Below, one piece after another: positions 7,002 through 14,106 of a stretch of DNA of 24,337 nt (position 1 is the stretch's first letter; every line of letters starts with the position of its first letter). The notes beneath the pieces are model-generated. The model made no database searches, was not told the DNA's origin, and saw nothing but the letters and a program-made list of their open reading frames with translations. Made by a program: the position numbers and the translations under genes. Source of the DNA: Methylotenera_A sp046594915. Lineage in GTDB: Bacteria; Pseudomonadota; Gammaproteobacteria; Burkholderiales; Methylophilaceae. Location: positions 1 to 24,337 of the forward strand of contig JBKJRC010000007.1 in NCBI GenBank assembly GCA_046594915.1, written 5' to 3'.

Positions 7002-7057
7002 AAGCGAATTTGACCAAGCGAATTTAACCAAGTGAATTTAACTAAGTGAATTTAATC
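7002..7057 (+). repeat. Four tandem 14-bp repeats before yidD
   Basis: Units are AAGCGAATTTGACC, AAGCGAATTTAACC, AAGTGAATTTAACT and AAGTGAATTTAATC (7002-7015, 7016-7029, 7030-7043, 7044-7057). They run head to tail with no spacing and end directly before the yidD ATG at 7058. A degenerate fifth unit may precede them at 6988-7001. Function unknown; the array replaces any recognisable ribosome site. Confidence 0.9.
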
Positions 7058-7267
7058 ATGACACGATTGTTGATTGGCTTATTGAGGTTATATCAAATTG
7101 CATTAAGTCCATTTTTTGGACAGCAATGCCGATTTAACCCAACCTGTTCGCAATATGGCATTGAATGTATACAAAAACATGGTGCCTGGCGCGGCGCCAT
7201 TTTAACAGGTAGGCGATTATTACGTTGCCATCCCTGGCATGCAGGCGGAAGCGATCCAATACCTTAA
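7058..7267 (+). CDS. yidD: Membrane protein insertion efficiency factor YidD
   Basis: Small membrane-associated protein encoded next to yidC in most bacteria and reported to aid insertion of membrane proteins. The 69 residues starting MTRLLIGLLRLYQIALSPFF form an amphipathic N-terminal helix. The invariant cysteine-rich core follows: CRFNPTCSQYG, then a KHGAWRG block, RRLLRCHPW and GGSDPIP at the C-terminus. The ATG at 7058 is preferred over an in-frame GTG at 7046, because that GTG lies in the last tandem repeat unit and would add four residues not seen in the family. No Shine-Dalgarno sequence is visible. It is 81 bp upstream of yidC. Confidence 0.95.
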   Translation: MTRLLIGLLRLYQIALSPFFGQQCRFNPTCSQYGIECIQKHGAWRGAILTGRRLLRCHPWHAGGSDPIP

Positions 7268-7288
7268 AACAGTTCATTAACACTAAAG

Positions 7289-7311
7289 ACGCACTCATTT
7301 TATCAGTGCGT
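7289..7311 (+). other. Hairpin between yidD and yidC
   Basis: ACGCACT (7289-7295) and AGTGCGT (7305-7311) form a 7-bp stem with a nine-base loop, followed by TAC rather than a U run. It could slow or process the transcript between yidD and yidC; it is weak as a terminator. Confidence 0.35.
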
Positions 7312-7348
7312 TACTAACAACCGATTATAGAAAAAGTTTATAAAACCC

Positions 7349-8998
7349 ATGGATACACGCCGTTTAATTTTATTTGTTATTTTTTCTTTCTCCATTTTAA
7401 TGTTGTGGGATGCCTGGCAGCAAAAAAATGCTCCCGTGCTTGATCCCCAAACGACTATGCAAACTGTGCCTGCCGTTGCAAATGGTTCAGTAGCTGCGCC
7501 TAATAATGCGAATGGCACAAATCAGGCGGTTGTAAATGACGGTAGCTTTAGGCTGACTAGCGGTCAGCGTATCAAAGTAAAAACTGATTTGTTTGAAGCA
7601 GATATTGATACGGTTGGCGGCGATATACGTCGTTTAGTTTTAAACAAACATCGTGCTGGAGAAATAAAAAACGGCAATTTTGTGTTGATGGATGAAACAT
7701 TTAAACCCATGTTGTATGTTGCACAATCGGGTTTAATGGCGGCCGATTTGCCGAATCACAAATCGCAATTTACCGCTACCACCACTAATTACAATTTGCC
7801 AGACGGCGCTGCGAGCCAAGAAGTGCGTCTTTCCTGGGAAGGCAATGGCGTTACCGTAAATAAAATTTACACTTTCCACCGCAATAGTTATGTGATTGAT
7901 GTGCGTTATCAAATCACCAACGGCAGTGCTGCGCCAATCAACCCTTCTGCGTATTATCAAATTGTGCATGATAGCCAATCAAATCAAGGATCTGCCATGA
8001 TGCCGACGTTTACTGGCGGCGCATATTTTACAGAGGCCGATAAATTTAAAAAGATTAAATTCAAAGACATGGCGGATCAGAATTTATCTAAAACCAGTAA
8101 AGATGGCTGGATTGGGTTGATTCAACATTATTTTGCCAGTGCGTGGATTCCAAAAGCGGGCGTAGCGCGCGAGTTTTATACCAAAAAATTATCGGATAAT
8201 ATTTATGCGGTGGGCGTGGTTACGTCAAATGCACCCATAGCGGCTGGTGCAACAGCCGAAGTCGGCGCACAGCTTTACGCAGGGCCGCAAACTGAAAAAG
8301 AACTTGTCAAAGCCGCGCCAGGGCTTGAATACACGGTAGATTATGGTTGGTTAACCATTATTGCCAAACCATTATTTTGGGTACTATCAAAAATTCATGG
8401 TGTGGTCGGTAACTGGGGCGTGGCAATTATTTTATTAACAGTGCTAATTAAAGCCGCGTTTTTCCCACTCTCCGCAGCCAGTTATAAATCGATGGCGCAA
8501 ATGCGCGAATTAGCGCCGCGCTTGCAAAGCATGAAGGAAAAATTCGGCGACGATAAACAAAAAATGCAGCAAGCGATGCTGGAAATGTATCGTACTGAAA
8601 AAATTAATCCAATGGGTGGCTGTTTGCCAATCATTGTGCAAATACCTGTTTTCATTGCACTTTATTGGGTTTTATTAGGCTCTGTTGAGTTGCGTCATGC
8701 CCCGTTTTTTGGCTGGATTCAAGATTTATCAGCGACTGACCCATGGTTTATCTTACCGATTTTAATGGGCGCGACCATGATTATTCAAACCTATTTAAAC
8801 CCAGCGCCAACGGATCCGATTCAAGCAAAAGTCATGAAAATCATGCCAGTAGTATTCAGTGTGTTCTTCTTCTTCTTCCCTGCGGGTTTGGTGCTGTATT
8901 GGTTGGTGAATAATATTTTATCTATCGCTCAACAATGGTATGTCAACAAAACCATTCACGCCGCCGCGCTTGCCAAAAAAGGCCTTGCAAAAAAATAG
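7349..8998 (+). CDS. yidC: Membrane protein insertase YidC
   Basis: Inner-membrane insertase (Oxa1/Alb3 family) that folds and inserts membrane proteins alone or with SecYEG; F1Fo ATP synthase subunits are known substrates. The 549 residues fit the Gram-negative form: N-terminal anchor helix (about 6-22), large periplasmic beta domain (about 65-335), then five C-terminal membrane segments (about 357-375, 425-444, 466-485 and two between 497 and 530). The conserved core is clear around ILLTVLIKAAFFPLSAASYK and in NPMGGCLPIIVQIPVFIALY. The charged groove residue that is Arg in E. coli is Lys here (K368), a known alternative in this class. The basic tail ends AKKGLAKK. It lies after yidD and 32 bp before mnmE. 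Confidence 0.98.
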   Translation: MDTRRLILFVIFSFSILMLWDAWQQKNAPVLDPQTTMQTVPAVANGSVAAPNNANGTNQAVVNDGSFRLTSGQRIKVKTDLFEADIDTVGGDIRRLVLNKHRAGEIKNGNFVLMDETFKPMLYVAQSGLMAADLPNHKSQFTATTTNYNLPDGAASQEVRLSWEGNGVTVNKIYTFHRNSYVIDVRYQITNGSAAPINPSAYYQIVHDSQSNQGSAMMPTFTGGAYFTEADKFKKIKFKDMADQNLSKTSKDGWIGLIQHYFASAWIPKAGVAREFYTKKLSDNIYAVGVVTSNAPIAAGATAEVGAQLYAGPQTEKELVKAAPGLEYTVDYGWLTIIAKPLFWVLSKIHGVVGNWGVAIILLTVLIKAAFFPLSAASYKSMAQMRELAPRLQSMKEKFGDDKQKMQQAMLEMYRTEKINPMGGCLPIIVQIPVFIALYWVLLGSVELRHAPFFGWIQDLSATDPWFILPILMGATMIIQTYLNPAPTDPIQAKVMKIMPVVFSVFFFFFPAGLVLYWLVNNILSIAQQWYVNKTIHAAALAKKGLAKK

Positions 8999-9030
8999 GC
9001 GATATAAAAATCGCGCGTTGAAGCCGAAGC

Positions 9031-10374
9031 ATGTTAAACCCTAAACACACCATTGCTGCCATCGCCACCGCGAGTGGTGCAGGCGGCATTGGTATTGTGC
9101 GTGTTTCTGGGCCGTTAAGTGAAGCCATTGCAACGCAAATTCTGGGTGCATGCCCTGCGCCGCGTTACGCGGCTTATTTAGCCTTTTACGATAATAACCA
9201 CCAGTTAATCGATCGCGGTATCGCGATTTATTATCAACATCCACATTCTTACACCGGCGAAGATGTTTTAGAGCTGCAAGCGCACGGCGGCACTGCGCTG
9301 ATGCAATTATTGCTGGCGCGCTGCATTCAATTGGGCGCACGCCAAGCCGAGCCAGGTGAATTTACCAAACGCGCTTATTTAAACGACAAAATTGATTTAG
9401 CCCAAGCCGAAGCTGTTGCTGATGTGATTAATGCGACCACCATTGAAGCGGCAAAAAGTGCGGTGCGTTCGCTATCGGGCGAGTTTTCTAATAGCATTAA
9501 TCAGGTGTTGGCCAAACTGATTAATTTGCGTATGTACGTAGAAGCCTGTTTGGATTTTCCGGAAGAAGAAATCGATTTTATAACGCAGGGTAATGTGGCC
9601 GAAAAATTAGCCGCGTTTGCATTAGAATTAAAATCTGTTTTCGCAAAAGCAAAACAAGGCAGCCTTTTGCGCGAAGGGATGCAGATTGTGCTGGTCGGCC
9701 AACCCAATGTCGGAAAATCCAGCTTAATGAATCAATTAAGCGGTGAAGAAGTGGCGATTGTCACGCCGATTGCAGGCACCACGCGTGATTCTATCAAAAA
9801 TTTCATACAAATCAATGGCTTACCATTACATATTACCGATACCGCGGGGCTACGAGAGACTGACGACGAGGTTGAAAAAATTGGCATCGCCCGAACTTAT
9901 CAAGCGCTGCAAAACGCGCAGGTTGCATTATTATTGGTCGATACAGCCCATGGTATTGGGGAAACTGAAAAAATCGTTTTAAATCGCTTGCCGCAAGGAA
10001 TCAGCAAAATTTGGCTACATAATAAAATTGATGCGACCAATGAAACCGCAAAAATCGTCCAAATTGCAGACGAAACGCATATTTATCTTTCTGCCAAAAC
10101 GGGTGAAGGTGTTGGTTTATTAAAACAACATTTGCTACAAATTGCTGGCTATCAACAAAATGCAGAAGGTATTTTTATGGCGCGTGCCAGACATTTAAGC
10201 GCATTAGCGCAAGTGGATAATCACTTAGCCGTTGCTGCAACGCAAATTAGTGCCGCAGAGTTGTTAGCAGAAGAGTTAAAATTGGCGCAAGAAGCGTTAA
10301 GCAGTATTACCGGTGAATTTACGCCAGATGATTTATTGGGTGAAATTTTCAGCAAATTTTGTATTGGTAAATAA
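9031..10374 (+). CDS. mnmE: tRNA modification GTPase MnmE
   Basis: With MnmG it makes the 5-carboxymethylaminomethyl (or aminomethyl) modification of the wobble uridine in several tRNAs. The 447 residues contain the N-terminal tetrahydrofolate-binding domain (about 1-120, with IAAIATASGAGGIGIVR and YTGEDVLELQAHGG), a helical domain, and an inserted G domain: G1 GQPNVGKSS (near 222), IAGTTRDSI, G3 DTAGLRE (near 270), G4 HNKID and the SAK loop LSAKTGEG. The C-terminus is GEIFSKFCIGK, with the invariant CIGK cysteine motif. It ends before a strong bidirectional terminator. Its partner mnmG lies 3.7 kb downstream, separated by accessory genes. Confidence 0.98.
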   Translation: MLNPKHTIAAIATASGAGGIGIVRVSGPLSEAIATQILGACPAPRYAAYLAFYDNNHQLIDRGIAIYYQHPHSYTGEDVLELQAHGGTALMQLLLARCIQLGARQAEPGEFTKRAYLNDKIDLAQAEAVADVINATTIEAAKSAVRSLSGEFSNSINQVLAKLINLRMYVEACLDFPEEEIDFITQGNVAEKLAAFALELKSVFAKAKQGSLLREGMQIVLVGQPNVGKSSLMNQLSGEEVAIVTPIAGTTRDSIKNFIQINGLPLHITDTAGLRETDDEVEKIGIARTYQALQNAQVALLLVDTAHGIGETEKIVLNRLPQGISKIWLHNKIDATNETAKIVQIADETHIYLSAKTGEGVGLLKQHLLQIAGYQQNAEGIFMARARHLSALAQVDNHLAVAATQISAAELLAEELKLAQEALSSITGEFTPDDLLGEIFSKFCIGK

Positions 10375-10410
10375 GCTGCATCGGCAAATAACGCCTTAAT
10401 AGGTACTAAC

Positions 10411-10436
10411 AAAAAAGGCGCTAAAGCGCCTTTTTT
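10411..10436. terminator. Bidirectional terminator between mnmE and the DUF2853-like gene
   Basis: AAAAAAGGCGC (10411-10421) pairs with GCGCCTTTTTT (10426-10436) around the loop TAAA. The A run and T run make it work on both strands, ending mnmE rightward and the convergent small gene leftward. Confidence 0.9.
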
Positions 10437-10441
10437 AATAC

Positions 10442-10472
10442 AAAAGTTAACCCAAAATAATGGTTAACTTTT
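10442..10472. repeat. Inverted repeat beside the terminator
   Basis: AAAAGTTAACC (10442-10452) and GGTTAACTTTT (10462-10472) form perfect 11-bp arms around a nine-base spacer. It follows the 10411-10436 terminator directly, so two hairpins sit in tandem between the convergent genes. It may be a second terminator for the leftward gene. Confidence 0.6.
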
Positions 10473-10484
10473 ATTTAAATTTAC

Positions 10485-10817
10485 TTATTTAACAAAGTTA
10501 CCTAATAAGTTGTATTTTTCAGCTAATAAATAATAGAAAACCAAACGCGATTTCATGCGGTCTTCTTTCATTTTTGTGCACACTTCATCAATTGCCGCAT
10601 CCAAAGCTGCATCAGGTTGGGTAAGGCCTAATTTTTTCTTTAAAAAATTCTCACGCACCGTTTGTTTTTCGGCCGCATCACCGCAAGAAACACTGCGCGA
10701 ATCTTGTTTAGATAAAACCAATGCATATGTTCTTGCCATGCCTTGTAAGGCAGGCTCATTGATTTTGGAAGTATATTTTGCAAGTGTATCTTTATGATCT
10801 TGAATATCGGCCATCAT
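10485..10817 (-). CDS. DUF2853-like small protein of unknown function
   Basis: A 110-residue soluble protein with no signal peptide or membrane segment. The pattern SVSCGDAAEKQTVRENFLKK followed by KLGL, an alternating aspartate/alanine helix, and the C-terminal KSRLVFYYLLAEKYNLLG matches my memory of the DUF2853 family, which has no assigned function. Two ATG codons start the frame (10817 and 10814). The ribosome site AGGAGA is 3-4 bases from the first and 6-7 from the second, so 10814 is perhaps the real start. It is transcribed against mnmE, with the shared terminator between them, and it has its own upstream region with a possible TAAAAT -10 element. It is accessory to the otherwise conserved mnmE-mnmG order. 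Confidence 0.75.
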   Translation of the reverse strand: MMADIQDHKDTLAKYTSKINEPALQGMARTYALVLSKQDSRSVSCGDAAEKQTVRENFLKKKLGLTQPDAALDAAIDEVCTKMKEDRMKSRLVFYYLLAEKYNLLGNFVK

Positions 10818-11116
10818 TTTCTCCTAAACTAACTTGTAAAGATTAAATTTTACGGATTATTAAATAAGGGTTAACCGCGCATCTTAAGCGATGCATTTGT
10901 CGGCACATCACAAACGGTTTATTGCGCCCTACGTTGATATTTAGCGCATTAACAAATTCGCCACTGTTACTATAGGCGCGTCGTTAAGTGTGGTCAAGGG
11001 TTAGCCATTTAAACGATTGCAAAGTGTTTCACGTGAAACAATGTGCGCTTTTTTAAAGCGGTTCACAGTGTATACTTTCGCTAATTAACCAATAATAACG
11101 ACTAAAAAATATCAAT
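10818..11116. other. Intergenic region between two divergent accessory genes
   Basis: These 299 bp separate the leftward DUF2853-like gene from the rightward MmeI-like gene and should hold both promoters. On the minus strand TAAAAT with TTAACC 16 bases upstream is a possible promoter for the small gene. On the plus strand TATACT at 11071 could be a -10 for the restriction gene, but no -35 is evident. The perfect parS at 11025-11040 is the one strong signal. I saw no RNA gene or controller-protein box. Confidence 0.5.
11025..11040. promoter_or_regulatory. parS: parS site 2 (upstream of the MmeI-like gene)
   Basis: TGTTTCACGTGAAACA is an exact match to the 16-bp chromosomal parS consensus. It lies 76 bp before the start of the restriction-modification gene. 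Confidence 0.97.
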
Positions 11117-13885
11117 ATGCCGCTTTCTTGGAACGAAATTAAAACCCGCGCCACTGCTTTTTCTAAAGAATGGCATCTCGAGCGCCGCGAAGATGCCGAA
11201 GCTAAATCGTTTTGGGATGCCTTTTTCAATGTATTTGGCATAACCCGCCGCCGCATTGCCAGCTTTGAAGAGCCGGTAAAAAAGTCAGATGACAAAGGCG
11301 GATATATTGATTTGCTGTGGCGCGGCCAATTATTAGTCGAACATAAATCGCGCGGCAAAAGCTTAGATAAAGCCTTTACCCAAGCCAAAGAATACTTTCC
11401 CGGCTTAAAAGAGCGCGATTTGCCCAAGTATATTTTGGTATCCGATTTCGCCAATTTCCGTCTTTATAACCTGGATACCAACGAGCAATTTGAATTTGGT
11501 ATTGATGTGCTGTATCAACACGTTAAGCTATTTGGCTTTATTGCAGGTTATCAAACCCAAATTATTAAACCGCAAGACCCAATCAATATTAAAGCCGCCG
11601 AGCGCATGGGCAAGCTGCACGATGCCTTAAAAGCCGTAGGTTACACAGGCCAAAATTTAGAAATTTACCTAGTGCGCCTGCTTTTTTGCTTGTTTGCAGA
11701 AGACACCAGCATTTTTGAAAAACGCCTGTTTCAAGATTACATTGAAACCAAAACCAACCCCGATGGCAGTGATTTAGCCCAACATTTAGATAGCCTGTTT
11801 TATGTGCTCAATCAGCCCAAACAAAATCGCCTGAACAATTTAGATGAAAGCCTAGCCGCCTTTGAATATATCAACGGCAACCTATTTGCGCAGCGGCTAA
11901 ACCCCGCCCAATTTGATAGCAAAATGCGCGAAGCTTTGCTGGATTTATGCGCGCTGGATTGGAGCATTATCTCCCCCGCCATCTTTGGCAGTTTGTTTCA
12001 AAGCATTATGGATGCGGATGCGCGGCGCAATTTGGGTGCGCATTACACATCCGAAGAAAATATTTTAAAGTTGATTAAGCCGCTATTTTTAGATGCATTA
12101 TGGGCAGAATTTGAAAAAGTTAAAAGCAACAAAACGCGCCTTTTAGATTTTCATAAAAAGCTACGCAACTTAACGTTTTTAGATCCAGCCTGCGGTTGCG
12201 GCAACTTTTTGGTGATTACCTACCGCGAATTACGTTTGCTGGAGCTACAAATATTGCGCGCATTACATATTAGCGGCCAGCAAGTGTTAGACGTGCAAAG
12301 CTTAATTAGTGTGGATGTCGACCAGTTTTACGGCATCGAGATTGAAGAATTCCCCGCGCAAATCGCGCAAGTAGCGCTTTGGTTAACCGATCACCAAATG
12401 AACATGAAAGTATCGCAAGAGTTTGGCAGTTATTTTGCGCGCATACCGCTAAAAGCCACGCCGCATATAGTGTGCGGCAATGCCTTAACACTTAATTGGG
12501 ATGAAGTTTTAGCGCCAGAACAATGCAGTTATATTTTGGGTAACCCGCCGTTTTTAGGCAAAAGCAATCAATCAGCCGCGCAAAAAATAGATATGCAATT
12601 GGTGTGCGGCGATATTAAAAACGCAGGTTTGCTGGATTTTGTAGCGGCTTGGTATATTAAAGCTACCAGATATGCGCAACACAACAAAACCATTAAGTGC
12701 GCTTTTGTTTCTACCAATAGCATTACACAAGGCGAGCAAGTCGGCGTTTTGTGGTCTTGGATGTTAGCCCAAGGTATAAAAATTCATTTCGCGCATCGCA
12801 CATTTAGTTGGAATAACGAAGCGCGCGGTAAAGCCGCTGTGCATTGTGTGATTATTGGGTTTGGCTTGCACGATGTGGTGGATAAAACCATTTATGAATA
12901 TGCCGATATTAAAGGCGAACCGCATGCAGTTAAAGTGAATAATATCAATCCATATTTGGTTGATGCACCTGATTTAATTATTGAAAAGGCGCGCCGTCCG
13001 ATATGCGCTGTGCTTGAAATGAAATATGGAAGCATGCCAAATGATGGTGGTTTTTTGCTGTTTTCGGAAGCGAAAAAAAATGAATTTTTGCGAACTGAGC
13101 CAAGCGCCGAAAAATGGATTAAGAAATTTGTAATGGGAGATGAGTTTATAAACAATATTAATCGTTATTGTTTATGGCTTGCAGATATTACTCCTGAAGA
13201 ATTACGCACTTTGCCACAAGTATTAAAACGTGTTGAGCAAGTAAAAGAGTTGCGACTTAAAAGTACACGTGAATCTACAAGAGAGCTAGCAAAGCAGCCA
13301 ACAATGTTTGGTGAACCAAGACAACCAATGTCTAAATATTTAGCTCTTCCAAGAGTTTCGTCAGAGAATAGACGCTTTATTCCAATTGCTTTTTTGCTAC
13401 CCAATATCATTGCAGGTGATAAAGTTTACACAATAGAAAACGCCAGCACTTATGATTTTGGAATAATGACGTCAACAATGCATATGGCTTGGATGCGAAC
13501 AACAGCTGGCAGAATGAAAAGCGATTACAGTTACACCAACCAAATTACATACAACAACTTCCCATGGCCACAAGTTAACACTCAAAATACCTCAAAAATT
13601 GAATCTGCCGCACAAGCGGTTTTAGATGCGCGCGCTGTGCACACCAATGCTTCGCTGGCCGATTTATACGATCCGCTCACTATGCCAGCCAATTTATTAA
13701 AAGCGCATCAGGCTTTAGATAAAGCGGTAGGTGAGGCTTATGGTTACAAGGGCGCGGCTACTAAGACAAACAGCGATGCGGCACGCGTGGCGTTTTTATT
13801 TGAGCGTTATCAGCAAATCACTTCGCTTTTGCCAGCCGTAAAAAGTAAAACCAAAAAACCTGCCAAAAGCCCTGAAAAAAATTGA
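11117..13885 (+). CDS. MmeI-like type IIL restriction-modification enzyme
   Basis: Single-chain endonuclease and adenine DNA methyltransferase. It resembles MmeI of Methylophilus methylotrophus along its length (922 residues; MmeI about 919), including GFIAGYQTQ(V/I)IKPQDPIN and RRNLGAHYTSE. The N-terminal nuclease has D65 and E75-H-K77 (YIDLLWRGQLLVEHKSRGK), an intact D-x9-ExK site. The methyltransferase has LDPACGCGNFL (SAM-binding motif I), EIEEFPAQIAQVALWL, and catalytic NPPF in YILGNPPFLGK. The target-recognition domain follows (about 610-850), then a basic tail. Enzymes of this type methylate one strand of an asymmetric site and cut about 20 bp away, so no separate partner is needed; none is seen. 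Residues aligned to MmeI specificity positions 806 and 808 are K801 and D803, not E and R, predicting a different target. The target-recognition part has different codon use. parS sites lie just outside both ends. Activity is unproven. Confidence 0.93.
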   Translation: MPLSWNEIKTRATAFSKEWHLERREDAEAKSFWDAFFNVFGITRRRIASFEEPVKKSDDKGGYIDLLWRGQLLVEHKSRGKSLDKAFTQAKEYFPGLKERDLPKYILVSDFANFRLYNLDTNEQFEFGIDVLYQHVKLFGFIAGYQTQIIKPQDPINIKAAERMGKLHDALKAVGYTGQNLEIYLVRLLFCLFAEDTSIFEKRLFQDYIETKTNPDGSDLAQHLDSLFYVLNQPKQNRLNNLDESLAAFEYINGNLFAQRLNPAQFDSKMREALLDLCALDWSIISPAIFGSLFQSIMDADARRNLGAHYTSEENILKLIKPLFLDALWAEFEKVKSNKTRLLDFHKKLRNLTFLDPACGCGNFLVITYRELRLLELQILRALHISGQQVLDVQSLISVDVDQFYGIEIEEFPAQIAQVALWLTDHQMNMKVSQEFGSYFARIPLKATPHIVCGNALTLNWDEVLAPEQCSYILGNPPFLGKSNQSAAQKIDMQLVCGDIKNAGLLDFVAAWYIKATRYAQHNKTIKCAFVSTNSITQGEQVGVLWSWMLAQGIKIHFAHRTFSWNNEARGKAAVHCVIIGFGLHDVVDKTIYEYADIKGEPHAVKVNNINPYLVDAPDLIIEKARRPICAVLEMKYGSMPNDGGFLLFSEAKKNEFLRTEPSAEKWIKKFVMGDEFINNINRYCLWLADITPEELRTLPQVLKRVEQVKELRLKSTRESTRELAKQPTMFGEPRQPMSKYLALPRVSSENRRFIPIAFLLPNIIAGDKVYTIENASTYDFGIMTSTMHMAWMRTTAGRMKSDYSYTNQITYNNFPWPQVNTQNTSKIESAAQAVLDARAVHTNASLADLYDPLTMPANLLKAHQALDKAVGEAYGYKGAATKTNSDAARVAFLFERYQQITSLLPAVKSKTKKPAKSPEKN

Positions 13886-13908
13886 GCTAAAAATAGAGTT
13901 AACTTAAT

Positions 13909-13924
13909 TGTTTCACGTGAAACA
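13909..13924. promoter_or_regulatory. parS: parS site 3 (downstream of the MmeI-like gene)
   Basis: TGTTTCACGTGAAACA is a second exact consensus match, 24 bp after the stop of the restriction-modification gene and 183 bp before mnmG. Confidence 0.97.
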
Positions 13925-14086
13925 ACATTAAAATCTGATTAAAATTCGGTCTAAAATAAGTGTTAAGTACTTTTATCTGATTGTTTTTAAATGACTTAAC
14001 ACCTTGTTTGGCGTAAAATCTTAGTCTTTGCACCTTTGACTGCAAAACTTAACACTAAAAAATGGTTAACTTTTTGAAACACAATA

Positions 14087-14095
14087 TTATTCACA
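14087..14095 (+). promoter_or_regulatory. Isolated DnaA-box match upstream of mnmG
   Basis: TTATTCACA satisfies TTWTNCACA and lies 11 bp before the mnmG start. It is single, so it may be chance. DnaA control of the gidA (mnmG) promoter next to origins is known in enterobacteria. Confidence 0.4.
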
Positions 14096-14106
14096 ACCTT
14101 ATTTAA

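Noticed and set aside
7046..7057. Earlier GTG start for yidD
   Set aside because: It falls in the last tandem repeat unit and adds NLI before the family N-terminus; the ATG at 7058 fits better.
9041..9340. 99-codon minus-strand frame within mnmE
   Set aside because: Fully antisense to the conserved MnmE N-terminal domain, with no ribosome site or family resemblance.
11053..11454. 133-codon minus-strand frame over the start of the MmeI-like gene
   Set aside because: Antisense to the conserved nuclease domain; a product of codon bias in the real gene rather than an antitoxin or controller.
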